Shown one piece after another: positions 35,104 to 43,106 of a DNA stretch of 61,749 nt; the first letter of the stretch is position 1; every line of letters begins with the position of its first letter. The translations under genes and the position numbers were made by a program. The notes under the pieces are model-generated. The model saw only the letters and a list, made by a program, of their open reading frames with translations. It was not told the origin of the DNA and ran no database searches. The stretch comes from Micromonospora chalcea (lineage in GTDB: Bacteria; Actinomycetota; Actinomycetes; Mycobacteriales; Micromonosporaceae): contig NZ_MAGP01000120.1 in NCBI RefSeq assembly GCF_002926165.1, positions 1 to 61,749 of the forward strand. The letters run 5' to 3'.

Positions 35104-36042
35104 ATGCTCCGCTTCATCCTGCGGCGACTCCTGCAGATGGTCCTCGCCTTCTTCGGGACCACTCTGATCGTCTACGCGCTGATGTTCGCCGGGCAGGGCG
35201 ACCCGATCCAGGCCCTCGCCGGGGAGCGGCCGGTGACCCCCGCGCAGCGGGCCTACCTGACCGAGAAGTACCACCTGGACGCGACAGGGGTCGGCGGCTT
35301 CTTCTACCGCTACTTCAACTACCTCGGTGGCCTGGTCCAGGGTGACCTCGGGCAGTCGCTGACCGGGCGGCAGATCAGCGACATCCTCGCCGCCGCCTGG
35401 CCGGTCACCCTCAAGCTGGCGGTGATCGCGATGGCGGTCACGGTGATCTTCGGAGTCACCGCCGGCGTGATCGCGGCCATCCGCCGCTCCGGCGTGTTCG
35501 ACCACGCCACGCTCGTGCTCACGCTGCTGGTGCTCGGCATACCCACCATCGTGCTCGCGCCGCTGGCGCAGTACTTCTTCGGCGTACGCTGGCCGATCTT
35601 CCCGCCCACCGCCGGAGCGCAACCCTCCTTCTACGCGCTGCTGCTGCCCGGCATCGTGCTCGGCTCGCTGTCCCTGGCCACCGCGCTGCGGCTGACCCGT
35701 ACCTCGGTGACCGAGAACCTGCGCGCCGACTACGTCCGCACCGCCCGCTCGAAGGGCCTGCGGCGACGCCGCATCGTCGGCGTGCACGTGCTGCGCAACT
35801 CGCTCATCCCGGTGATCACCTTCCTCGGCGTCGAGCTGGGCAACCTGATGGGCGGCGCGATCATCACCGAGGGCGTGTTCAACGTGCCCGGCGTCGGCTT
35901 CAACCTGTTCCGCGGCATCCGCACCGAGGACGGCCCCCTGGTGGTCGGCATCGTCAGCGTGCTCGTCGTGGTCTACCTGCTCTCCAACCTGGTGGTGGAC
36001 GTGCTCTACGCCGTCCTCGACCCGAGGATCCGCTATGAGTGA
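35104..36042 (+). CDS. Peptide ABC permease 1 (DppB-type)
   Basis: A 312-residue inner-membrane permease with six helices. It starts M-L-R-F-I-L-R-R-L-L-Q, the typical DppB/OppB opening. The extracytoplasmic loop has Y-H-L-D and G-D-L-G-Q-S, and the EAA coupling loop includes T-R-T-S-V-T-E-N-L and R-T-A-R-S-K-G-L. ATG 35104 was chosen over ATG 35059 because the intervening residues lack homology to the family. It ends D-P-R-I-R-Y-E and overlaps the next permease by 8 nt. Confidence 0.95.
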   Translation: MLRFILRRLLQMVLAFFGTTLIVYALMFAGQGDPIQALAGERPVTPAQRAYLTEKYHLDATGVGGFFYRYFNYLGGLVQGDLGQSLTGRQISDILAAAWPVTLKLAVIAMAVTVIFGVTAGVIAAIRRSGVFDHATLVLTLLVLGIPTIVLAPLAQYFFGVRWPIFPPTAGAQPSFYALLLPGIVLGSLSLATALRLTRTSVTENLRADYVRTARSKGLRRRRIVGVHVLRNSLIPVITFLGVELGNLMGGAIITEGVFNVPGVGFNLFRGIRTEDGPLVVGIVSVLVVVYLLSNLVVDVLYAVLDPRIRYE

Positions 36043-36991
36043 CTTCGAGACGGTGGCGGCCACCGAGAACCAGGCGGCGCGGCGCGGCGTCTCCGGCGAA
36101 CCGGGCACGCCCGGCCGGGCCGGGCGGCCGGAGCGGGCCCGCAGCCTGGCCGGGGACGCGTGGCGGGACCTGCGCCGCAACCCGGTCTTCTGGATCAGCC
36201 TGCTCCTGGTGGTGCTCGTCGCCGCGATGGCGGTGGTCCCCGGGCTGTTCGCCGCGAACGACCCGCGCGACTGCGTGCTCTCCCGCCAGCACGCCGGGCC
36301 GTCCGGCGGGGCCATCTTCGGGTACGACTTCCAGGGCTGCGACACGTTCGCCCGCGCGGTCTACGGCGCCCGCGCCTCACTGCTGGTGGGGGCGCTCTCC
36401 GCGCTGATCACCGGCGTGATCGCGCTCGTCGTCGGGATGCTCGCCGGCTACTTCGGCGGCTGGGTCGACGCGGTGCTCTCCCGGGTGATCGACATCGTGC
36501 TCGGCATCCCGCTGCTGCTGGCCGCGATCGTGCTGCTCAAGCGGGTCAGCACCAGCGGCGACACGGTACGGCTGTTCGCGGTGATCTTCGTGCTGGCGCT
36601 GCTCGGGTGGACCACCGCGGCCCGGGTGGTCCGCTCCTCGGTGATCACCGCCCGGGAGCAGGACTACGTGGCCGCAGCCCGGATGCTGGGGGCCGGCAAC
36701 GGTCGGATCATGTGGCGGCACATCCTGCCGAACGCGCTCGCCCCGGCCATCGTGGTGCTCACCATCGCGCTCGGCTCGTTCATCGCGGCCGAGGCGACGC
36801 TGAGCTTCCTCGGCATCGGCCTGAAGGCGCCGACCATCTCCTGGGGCATCGACATCGACGCCGGGCGGGTGCACATGCGCGAGTCGGCGACGCCGCTGAT
36901 CGTGCCGTCGGCCTTCCTCGCCCTGACCGTGCTCGCCTTCATCATGCTGGGCGACGCGATCCGCGACGCCTTCGACCCGAAGCTGCGGTGA
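36035..36991 (+). CDS. Peptide ABC permease 1 (DppC-type)
   Basis: A 318-residue permease with a long soluble N-terminus (about 45 residues), then six helices. The EAA region includes R-E-Q-D-Y-V-A-A-A-R-M-L-G-A-G, and F-L-G-I-G-L-K-A-P and G-D-A-I-R-D-A-F-D-P-K-L-R end the protein in the DppC manner. F-G-Y-D-F-Q-G-C-D-T-F-A-R corresponds to the usual G-T-D-x-x-G-R-D-x-x-S-R, with an unusual Cys. Overlaps DppB by 8 nt; the ATPase gene starts 6 nt later. Confidence 0.95.
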   Translation: MSDFETVAATENQAARRGVSGEPGTPGRAGRPERARSLAGDAWRDLRRNPVFWISLLLVVLVAAMAVVPGLFAANDPRDCVLSRQHAGPSGGAIFGYDFQGCDTFARAVYGARASLLVGALSALITGVIALVVGMLAGYFGGWVDAVLSRVIDIVLGIPLLLAAIVLLKRVSTSGDTVRLFAVIFVLALLGWTTAARVVRSSVITAREQDYVAAARMLGAGNGRIMWRHILPNALAPAIVVLTIALGSFIAAEATLSFLGIGLKAPTISWGIDIDAGRVHMRESATPLIVPSAFLALTVLAFIMLGDAIRDAFDPKLR

Positions 36992-36997
36992 CAACCC

Positions 36998-38035
36998 ATG
37001 ACCCAGTCGTCGGCCCGGCCCACGCCGGCCTCGCCCACCCCGCCGGGCGGGCACCTGCTGGAGGTACGGGACCTGCACGTCGAGTTCCGCACCCGCGAGG
37101 GCGTGGCCCGGGTCATCAACGGGGTGACGTACCACCTGGACGCCGGGGAGACGCTCGCGGTGCTCGGCGAGTCCGGCTCCGGCAAGTCCGTCACCGCCCA
37201 GGCGATCATGGGCATCCTGGACACCCCGCCCGCGTACGTGCGCGGCGGGCAGATCCTCTACCAGGGGCGGGACCTGCTGACCCGGCCGGAGGAGGAACGC
37301 CGTCAGATCCGGGGCACCGAGATCGCGATGATCTTCCAGGACGCGCTGTCGGCGTTGAACCCGGTCTTCCCGGTCGGCTGGCAGATCGGCGAGTCGCTGC
37401 GCGAGCGGGCCGGGATGTCCCGGGCCGACGCGCGCAGGCGCACGACCGAGCTGATGGACCTGGTCCGGATCCCGGCCGCGGCGAAGCGGCTCGGCGACTA
37501 CCCGCACCAGTTCTCCGGCGGCATGCGCCAGCGGGTCATGATCGCCATGGCGCTGGCGCTCGACCCGAAGGTGCTGATCGCCGACGAGCCGACCACCGCG
37601 CTGGACGTGACGGTGCAGGCGCAGATCATGGACCTCCTGGCCGACCTGCGCCGCGACCTCGGCACGGCGCTCATCCTGATCACCCACGACCTGGGCGTGG
37701 TCGCCGGTGTCGCGGACCGGATCGCGGTCATGTACGCGGGCCGCATCGTCGAGCACGCCGACGTGCGCGCGCTGTACCGGGCGCCGGCCCACCCGTACAC
37801 GAAGGGGTTGCTGGAGTCGATCCCGCGCCTGGACGTGCGCGGCCAGGAGCTGTCGAGCATCCGCGGCCTGCCGCCGAACCTGATGGCGATCCCCTCCGGC
37901 TGCCCGTTCCACCCCCGGTGCCCGTACGTCCAGCAGGTCTGTGTGGACGAGGTGCCGCACGACCTGGTGCTCGGCGACGGGCGGACCAGCGCGTGCCACT
38001 TCGCGCAGGAGGTGCACGATGACAGCGCCGGCTGA
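36998..38035 (+). CDS. Peptide ABC ATP-binding protein 1 (DppD-type)
   Basis: A 345-residue ATPase. Walker A is G-E-S-G-S-G-K-S-V-T, the signature is F-S-G-G-M-R-Q-R-V, Walker B is L-I-A-D-E-P-T-T-A-L-D and the H-loop is I-T-H-D-L-G-V-V. The C-terminal oligopeptide-transporter domain carries the conserved cysteines C-P-F-H-P-R-C-P and C-H-F. It overlaps the DppF gene by 17 nt, with the DppF ribosome-binding site (CAGGAGG) inside its last codons. Confidence 0.96.
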   Translation: MTQSSARPTPASPTPPGGHLLEVRDLHVEFRTREGVARVINGVTYHLDAGETLAVLGESGSGKSVTAQAIMGILDTPPAYVRGGQILYQGRDLLTRPEEERRQIRGTEIAMIFQDALSALNPVFPVGWQIGESLRERAGMSRADARRRTTELMDLVRIPAAAKRLGDYPHQFSGGMRQRVMIAMALALDPKVLIADEPTTALDVTVQAQIMDLLADLRRDLGTALILITHDLGVVAGVADRIAVMYAGRIVEHADVRALYRAPAHPYTKGLLESIPRLDVRGQELSSIRGLPPNLMAIPSGCPFHPRCPYVQQVCVDEVPHDLVLGDGRTSACHFAQEVHDDSAG

Positions 38036-39047
38036 CGCCACGAAGGTGCGCGGCGAGACCATCCTCTCCGTCGACCACCTGGTCAAGCACTTCCCGATCA
38101 GCCAGGGCGTGCTGTTCAAGAAGACCATCGGCCAGGTCAAGGCGGTCGACGGCGTCTCGTTCGAGCTGCGGCGCGGCGAGACGCTCGGCGTGGTCGGCGA
38201 GTCCGGCTGCGGCAAGTCCACGCTGGCCCGGTTGCTGATGCGCCTGGAGACGCCCACCGCCGGGCGGGTCACGCTGGAGGGCCGCGACCTGCTCCGGGCC
38301 GGCGGGGCGGACCTGCGCCGGCTGCGCCGCAACATGCAGATGGTGATGCAGGACCCGTACACCTCGCTGAACCCGCGGATGACTGTCGGCGACATCGTCG
38401 GCGAGCCGTTCGAGATCCACCCGGAGGTGGCGCCGAAGCGCAGCCGGCGGCAGCGGGTGCAGGAGCTGCTGGACGTGGTCGGGCTCAACCCGGAACACGT
38501 CAACCGGTACCCGCACCAGTTCTCCGGCGGCCAGCGGCAACGCATCGGCATCGCCCGGGCGCTCGCGCTGCGGCCCGAGATCATCGTCTGCGACGAGCCG
38601 GTGTCGGCGCTCGACGTCTCCATCCAGGCCCAGGTGATCAACCTGTTGGAGCAGCTCCAGGACGAGTTCGGGCTGTCGTACATCTTCATCGCCCACGACC
38701 TGTCGGTGGTGCGGCACATCTCCGACCGGGTCGCGGTGATGTACCTGGGCCGGATCGTCGAGATCGGCACCGAGGAGCAGATCTACCAGCGGGCCACCCA
38801 CCCGTACACCCAGGCGCTGCTGTCGGCGGTCCCGGTGCCCGATCCGGAGGCCCGCGACCGGCAGACCATCATCCGGCTCAGCGGCGACGTGCCCAGCCCG
38901 GCCGACCCGCCGTCCGGCTGCCACTTCCGGACCCGCTGCTGGAAGGCCGAGGAGGTCTGCGCGGTCCAGGACCCGCAGACCGTGCCCCGGGCGGCGGACC
39001 CGCACCCCAGCGCCTGCCACTTCGCCGAGGTCCGCACCGACGTGTGA
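38019..39047 (+). CDS. Peptide ABC ATP-binding protein 1 (DppF-type)
   Basis: A 342-residue ATPase. It carries F-K-K-T-I-G-Q-V-K-A-V-D-G-V-S before Walker A G-E-S-G-C-G-K-S-T. The signature is F-S-G-G-Q-R-Q-R-I and Walker B is I-V-C-D-E-P-V-S-A-L-D. The C-terminal domain has C-H-F-R-T-R-C-W and A-C-H-F-A-E. It is very similar to the DppF-type ATPase at 53129-54145, with long identical runs, showing operon paralogy. ATG 38019 follows AGGAGG. Last gene of the operon; a GC-rich stem follows. Confidence 0.96.
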   Translation: MTAPADATKVRGETILSVDHLVKHFPISQGVLFKKTIGQVKAVDGVSFELRRGETLGVVGESGCGKSTLARLLMRLETPTAGRVTLEGRDLLRAGGADLRRLRRNMQMVMQDPYTSLNPRMTVGDIVGEPFEIHPEVAPKRSRRQRVQELLDVVGLNPEHVNRYPHQFSGGQRQRIGIARALALRPEIIVCDEPVSALDVSIQAQVINLLEQLQDEFGLSYIFIAHDLSVVRHISDRVAVMYLGRIVEIGTEEQIYQRATHPYTQALLSAVPVPDPEARDRQTIIRLSGDVPSPADPPSGCHFRTRCWKAEEVCAVQDPQTVPRAADPHPSACHFAEVRTDV

Positions 39048-39056
39048 GCGTGACGA

Positions 39057-39092
39057 AGGCCCCGTCCCCCGGAGGAAGAGGGGGCGGGGCCT
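39057..39092 (+). terminator. Terminator of peptide ABC operon 1
   Basis: AGGCCCCGTCCCCC (39057-39070) pairs with GGGGGCGGGGCCT (39080-39092) with a single-base bulge, 10 nt after the DppF stop. Confidence 0.75.
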
Positions 39093-39254
39093 CCGCTGCG
39101 GCGGGTTGGGCGTGGACCCGGGGCGATCCCGGCGGCGTTGAGGCGCGCCGCCGTACGTGATCGGTGTCCCGCGACGGAACCGCCGGGTCGACGCGGCGGT
39201 CCGATGCGGCTCGGGTGAGGTGTCCCGGCGTGCGGGTCCCGGGTCCGGCGTGGC

Positions 39255-39632
39255 TCAGGCGGCCGGCGGGGCGCGCGCGGCGAGCGGGCCGCGCGGCGGC
39301 AGCGGCACGACCGGCGGCCGGGGCGCGGGCACGACGGGTTCCGGCACGGCCGGACCGGCCACGCGCGGGAGCGCGGCCGGGGCCAGGTCGTCCGGTCCGT
39401 CGGCGTAGCCGAGGCCGCCGCCGTGGTCGTGCCACGGCCCGGCGGCAAGCTCCGACCAGGAGATTCCGGGGTACGCGGTACGCAGCGCGACCGGGCTCGT
39501 TCCGGCGGACGGCGCGGCGGCGAGCGTTCCGGCAGGTGGCGCGACGACGGCGGGCGCGGCGGCCGATCCCAGTCCGGCCAGGACGAAGGCCAGCGTGACG
39601 ACGACGGCGGTCAACCGGTCGCGAACGCGCAT
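39255..39632 (-). CDS. Small secreted Pro/Ala-rich protein
   Basis: A 125-residue protein with a clear signal peptide: M-R-V-R-D-R-L, then a hydrophobic core, with probable cleavage after S-A-A-A or A-P-A near residue 27. The mature part has P-G-I-S-W-S-E-L-A-A-G-P-W-H-D-H-G-G-G-L-G-Y and a proline-rich tail. Not recognised. ATG 39632 is used; the frame is open to 39695 but only Arg-rich sequence is added. It lies downstream of the purH terminator on the same strand, so it is probably independently expressed. About 200 nt lie between it and the end of the peptide operon. Confidence 0.6.
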   Translation of the reverse strand: MRVRDRLTAVVVTLAFVLAGLGSAAAPAVVAPPAGTLAAAPSAGTSPVALRTAYPGISWSELAAGPWHDHGGGLGYADGPDDLAPAALPRVAGPAVPEPVVPAPRPPVVPLPPRGPLAARAPPAA

Positions 39633-39726
39633 GGCACACCTGCCGGTCTCACGGGCGGCGGAGACGGTCGATCGTCGCCGCGCACACGCTAGCAACCGGT
39701 TCCGGCGGCGGGCAACGGCCCGGCGT

Positions 39727-39764
39727 CCGGGTGCGTCCGTCGGGTGGACGACCGACGCACCCGG
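39727..39764 (-). terminator. Terminator of purNH
   Basis: CCGGGTGCGTC (39727-39737) pairs perfectly with GACGCACCCGG (39754-39764), 16-nt loop, beginning 15 nt past the purH stop on the minus strand. Confidence 0.65.
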
Positions 39765-39779
39765 GCGACTACGGCCTGG

Positions 39780-41354
39780 TCAGTGGAAGAAGTGCCGCGT
39801 CCCGGTCAGGTACATGGTGACGCCCGCCGCCTTGCAGGCCGCGATGGTCTCCTCGTCCCGGATCGAGCCGCCCGGCTGCACGATCGCCCGTACCCCGGCG
39901 TCGATGAGGATCTGCGGGCCGTCGGCGAACGGGAAGAACGCGTCGGAGGCGCAGACCGAGCCGCGGGCCCGCTCGTCGCCGGCGCGGCTGACCGCCAGCC
40001 GCGCCGAGTCCACCCGGTTGACCTGACCCATGCCGACGCCGACGGTGGCGCCGTCGCGGGCCAGCAGGATCGCGTTGCTCTTGACCGCGCGGACCGCCCG
40101 CCAGGCGAACGCCAGGTCGCGCAGCGTCGCGGAGTCGGCCGAGTCGCCGGTGGCCAGCGTCCAGCCGGACGGGTCGTCGCCGGGCGCGTCGACGGCGTCC
40201 CGCGACTGCACCAGCACGCCGCCGCTGACCTGCCGCCACTCGGCGGGCCGCACGGCGAACTCGGGCGCCCGCAGCAGGCGGAGGTTCTTCTTGGCCCGCA
40301 GCAGCTCCAGCGCGTCCTCGTCGAAGCCGGGCGCCACCAGAACCTCGGTGAAGATCTCCGCGACCTGGCCGGCCATCGCCGCGTCGACCGGCCGGTTCAC
40401 CGCGATCACCCCGCCGAACGCGGAGACCGGATCGCAGGCGTGCGCCTTGCGGTGCGCCTCGGCCACGTCCGCGCCGACCGCGATGCCGCACGGGTTGGCG
40501 TGCTTGATGATCGCCACCGCCGGCTGGTCCGGGAAGTCGTTGGCGGCCCGCCAGGCGGCGTCCGCGTCGACGTAGTTGTTGTAGGACATCTCCTTGCCGT
40601 GCAGCTGCTCGGCCTGGGCCAGCCCGGCCGGCGCGCCCGGATCGGTGTAGAGCGCCGCCGCCTGGTGCGGGTTCTCGCCGTACCGCAGCACGGCCTGGCG
40701 GCGCAGCGCCAGCCCGGCGAACTGCGGCCAGCCGTCCTCGGCCGGCGCCACGGTGGTGGCGAACCAGTCGGCCACCGCCACGTCGTAGTCGGCGATGTCG
40801 GCGAAGGCCCGGGCGGCGAGCGCCCGGCGCTGGGCGATCGTGAAACCGCCGTCGGCGAGCGCGGCCACCACCGCCGGGTACGCGGCCGCGTCGGTCACCA
40901 CCGCGACCGAGGCGTGGTTCTTCGCCGCGGCCCGCACCATCGCCGGGCCGCCGATGTCGATCTGCTCGACACACTCTTCGGTGTCGGCGCCGGAGGCGAC
41001 GGTGGCCTGGAACGGGTAGAGGTTGGAGACCAGCAGGTCGATGCCGGCGATGCCGTGCTCGTCGAGCTGGGCGGCGTGCGCGTCCTTGCGCAGGTCCGCG
41101 AGGAGACCACCGTGGATCTTCGGGTGCAGCGTCTTGACCCGCCCGTCGAGGATCTCCGGGAAGCCGGTGACCTGCTCGACCGGCGTGACCGGCACCCCGG
41201 CGCCGGAGATCGTCGACGCGGTGCTCCCGGTCGACACGATCTCCACGCCGGCCTCGTGCAGGGCGCGGGCCAGCTCGGCCAAGCCGGTCTTGTCGTAGAC
41301 GCTGACCAGCGCGCGCCGGATCGGGCGGCGGCCGGCGTCCTCAGTGGCGTTCAC
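39780..41354 (-). CDS. purH: AICAR transformylase/IMP cyclohydrolase
   Basis: A 524-residue bifunctional enzyme for the last two steps of IMP synthesis. The IMP cyclohydrolase half (residues 1-200) has S-V-Y-D-K-T-G-L, S-T-G-S-T-A and K-T-L-H-P-K-I-H-G-G. The AICAR transformylase half has R-Y-G-E-N-P-H-Q, K-E-M-S-Y-N-N-Y-V-D-A-D-A-A and K-H-A-N-P-C-G with the catalytic Lys-His. The end is the usual T-G-x-R-H-F-x-H. The ATG at 41354 overlaps the purN stop by 4 nt. Uses 10-formyl-THF that FolD supplies. Confidence 0.97.
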   Translation of the reverse strand: MNATEDAGRRPIRRALVSVYDKTGLAELARALHEAGVEIVSTGSTASTISGAGVPVTPVEQVTGFPEILDGRVKTLHPKIHGGLLADLRKDAHAAQLDEHGIAGIDLLVSNLYPFQATVASGADTEECVEQIDIGGPAMVRAAAKNHASVAVVTDAAAYPAVVAALADGGFTIAQRRALAARAFADIADYDVAVADWFATTVAPAEDGWPQFAGLALRRQAVLRYGENPHQAAALYTDPGAPAGLAQAEQLHGKEMSYNNYVDADAAWRAANDFPDQPAVAIIKHANPCGIAVGADVAEAHRKAHACDPVSAFGGVIAVNRPVDAAMAGQVAEIFTEVLVAPGFDEDALELLRAKKNLRLLRAPEFAVRPAEWRQVSGGVLVQSRDAVDAPGDDPSGWTLATGDSADSATLRDLAFAWRAVRAVKSNAILLARDGATVGVGMGQVNRVDSARLAVSRAGDERARGSVCASDAFFPFADGPQILIDAGVRAIVQPGGSIRDEETIAACKAAGVTMYLTGTRHFFH

Positions 41355-41971
41355 GGGATGGTGACCTTTCTTCCGGTGATCGTCCAGCCTTCACGGACCA
41401 GGCGGCCGACCTGCTCGACGAGCTGGCGCCGCTCGGCGGACTTGATGCGCTCGGTGAGCGTGTCCTCGTCGTCGCCGTCGAGCACCGGCACGGCGACCTG
41501 GGCCACGATCGGCCCGGTGTCCATCCCGGCGTCGACGAAGAACAGCGTGGCCCCGGTGACCTTCACGCCGTACGCCAGCGCGTCACGGGGGCCGTGGATG
41601 CCGGGGAACGCCGGCAGCAGCGTGTTGTGCGTGTTGAGGTAGCGGTCGCCGAACGCGGCCAGGAACTCCGGCCCGACCAGCTTGAGGAACCCGGCGCTGA
41701 TGACCAGGTCCGGCCGGTGCTCGGCGACCCGCGCGGTGAGCGCCTTGTCCCAGTCGGCGCGGGTGGGGTGGTCCTTGACACGCTCGACGAAGGACGGCAC
41801 GCCGGCGGCGGCGGCCCGGTCCAGGCCGGCGATCCCGTCCCGGTCGGCGCCGACGGCGACGACCCGGGCGCCGAAGCCGGGGTCGGCGGTGGCGTCCAGC
41901 AGCGCCTGGAGGTTGCTGCCGGAACCGGAGACGAGGACGACGAGGCGGGCGACGGACGCGGGCTCGGTCAC
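41351..41971 (-). CDS. purN: GAR formyltransferase
   Basis: A 206-residue phosphoribosylglycinamide formyltransferase. It starts V-V-L-V-S-G-S-G-S-N-L-Q-A-L. The catalytic region Y-L-N-T-H-N-T-L-L-P-A-F-P-G holds the Asn and His, and D-A-G-M-D-T-G-P-I-V-A-Q holds the Asp. Third step of purine synthesis. Overlaps purH. The next gene upstream in many actinobacteria is the DUF6350 gene; here two small plus-strand genes intervene. Confidence 0.97.
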   Translation of the reverse strand: MTEPASVARLVVLVSGSGSNLQALLDATADPGFGARVVAVGADRDGIAGLDRAAAAGVPSFVERVKDHPTRADWDKALTARVAEHRPDLVISAGFLKLVGPEFLAAFGDRYLNTHNTLLPAFPGIHGPRDALAYGVKVTGATLFFVDAGMDTGPIVAQVAVPVLDGDDEDTLTERIKSAERRQLVEQVGRLVREGWTITGRKVTIP

Positions 41972-42150
41972 GCGGCAACCCTATCGGGCAGGTCAGGCGC
42001 CCCGGCCTCGGGGCAGCGGCTCAACGGTTGACCTCCCGGGTGGCGTGCTCGCGGTACGCTGCCGGTCGCCCGGTGTCCGGCCTCGCGCCCGGCCCGCACC
42101 CCACGAAGAATCCGGCACGCCGCGTGCCGTCGGACCGAGGAGTACGTCGC

Positions 42151-42447
42151 ATGCAGCCCGGATACCCCCCGCAGCAGCCACAGCAGATCGACAACAACAT
42201 GACGATGTCCATCGTCGCGATCTTCCTGTTCTGGCCGCTCGCGATCCCGGCCATCATCAACGCGTCGAAGGTCAACCCGCTGATCCAGCAGGGCGACTAC
42301 GCCGGCGCCCAGGCTGCCGCCGCCGAGTCCAAGAAGTGGTCCAAGTGGGCCCTCATCGCCGGCCTGGCCTGGATCGCCATCATCGTGGTGGGATGTTGCC
42401 TCCTCGGCGGCCTGGCTGGTATCGCCGGCAACAGCGGCAGCAACTGA
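42151..42447 (+). CDS. CD225/dispanin-family small membrane protein
   Basis: A 98-residue protein. A Pro/Gln-rich start (M-Q-P-G-Y-P-P-Q-Q-P-Q-Q) is followed by two hydrophobic segments around residues 22-40 and 67-90. Between them lies A-S-K-V-N-P-L-I-Q-Q-G-D-Y-A-G-A-Q-A-A-A-A-E-S-K, the re-entrant/cytosolic loop pattern of CD225 proteins. Function is unknown in bacteria. ATG 42151 is supported by CCGAGGAG upstream. It shares its N-terminal M-Q-P-G-Y-P with the next gene, 35 nt downstream, suggesting one operon. Confidence 0.8.
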   Translation: MQPGYPPQQPQQIDNNMTMSIVAIFLFWPLAIPAIINASKVNPLIQQGDYAGAQAAAAESKKWSKWALIAGLAWIAIIVVGCCLLGGLAGIAGNSGSN

Positions 42448-42482
42448 CGCACAACCGAACCGAACCTGAGGAGCACCCAGAC

Positions 42483-43028
42483 ATGCAGCCCGGTTACCCC
42501 GGCCAGGACCCGTACGGCCAGCAGCCGAACCAGGACCCGACCGCTCAGCCGAACGACCCGTACGCCCAGCCGCCGCAGGCCCCGCAGTACGGCCAGCAGC
42601 CCCAGTACGGCCAGCAGCCGACGTCGGGCCAGCCGTACGGCCAGCCCACCTCGGGTCAGCCCGCCTACGGCCAGGACCCGTACGCGCAGCAGCAGCCGCC
42701 GTACGGTGCCGCGCCGCAGTACCCGACCGCCGGCTACCCGGCCGGCCCGGCGCAGGGTCAGGGCCAGAACAACACCATGGGCCTGGCCGGCATGATCGTC
42801 GGCATCGCCTCGATCGTGCTCGGCCTGTGCTGCCCGCTGCTGGGTGTCCCGGCCGGCATCGTGGCGGTCGTCCTCGGCGTGCTCGGCCAGAAGAAGGTCC
42901 AGGCGGGCGAGGCCAGCAACGCCGGCCAGGCGCGGGCCGCCCTGATCTGCGGCGCCGTCGGCGTGGTCGTCGGCATCGTCAGCGCCATCGCGGGCGCTGC
43001 GATCAACATGAACAACTTCGGCGCCTGA
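42483..43028 (+). CDS. DUF4190 membrane protein with Pro/Gln/Tyr-rich tail
   Basis: A 181-residue protein. Residues 1-95 are a low-complexity region built from repeated Q-Y-G-Q-Q-P and T-S-G-Q-P units. Residues 98-175 form a two-helix DUF4190 domain: M-G-L-A-G-M-I-V-G-I-A-S-I, then G-V-L-G-Q-K-K-V-Q-A-G-E-A, then the second helix. The tail is probably cytoplasmic and disordered. GAGGAG precedes ATG 42483. Likely co-transcribed with the CD225 gene; a bidirectional terminator follows. Role unknown. Confidence 0.85.
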   Translation: MQPGYPGQDPYGQQPNQDPTAQPNDPYAQPPQAPQYGQQPQYGQQPTSGQPYGQPTSGQPAYGQDPYAQQQPPYGAAPQYPTAGYPAGPAQGQGQNNTMGLAGMIVGIASIVLGLCCPLLGVPAGIVAVVLGVLGQKKVQAGEASNAGQARAALICGAVGVVVGIVSAIAGAAINMNNFGA

Positions 43029-43040
43029 CCGTCGTTCGAA

Positions 43041-43074
43041 CGAGGGGCGTCCGGCGACCGCCGGGCGCCCCTCG
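43041..43074. terminator. Bidirectional terminator
   Basis: CGAGGGGCGTCCGGC (43041-43055) pairs with GCCGGGCGCCCCTCG (43060-43074), 14 of 15, loop GACC. Lies between convergent genes. Confidence 0.85.
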
Positions 43075-43106
43075 CGCGTCTCTCTCCCCGCGCGGCGCCG
43101 GACGGA

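Noticed and set aside
39632..39695. Longer start for the small secreted protein
   Set aside because: The extra residues are Arg-rich and would bury the signal peptide; ATG 39632 gives a normal export signal.
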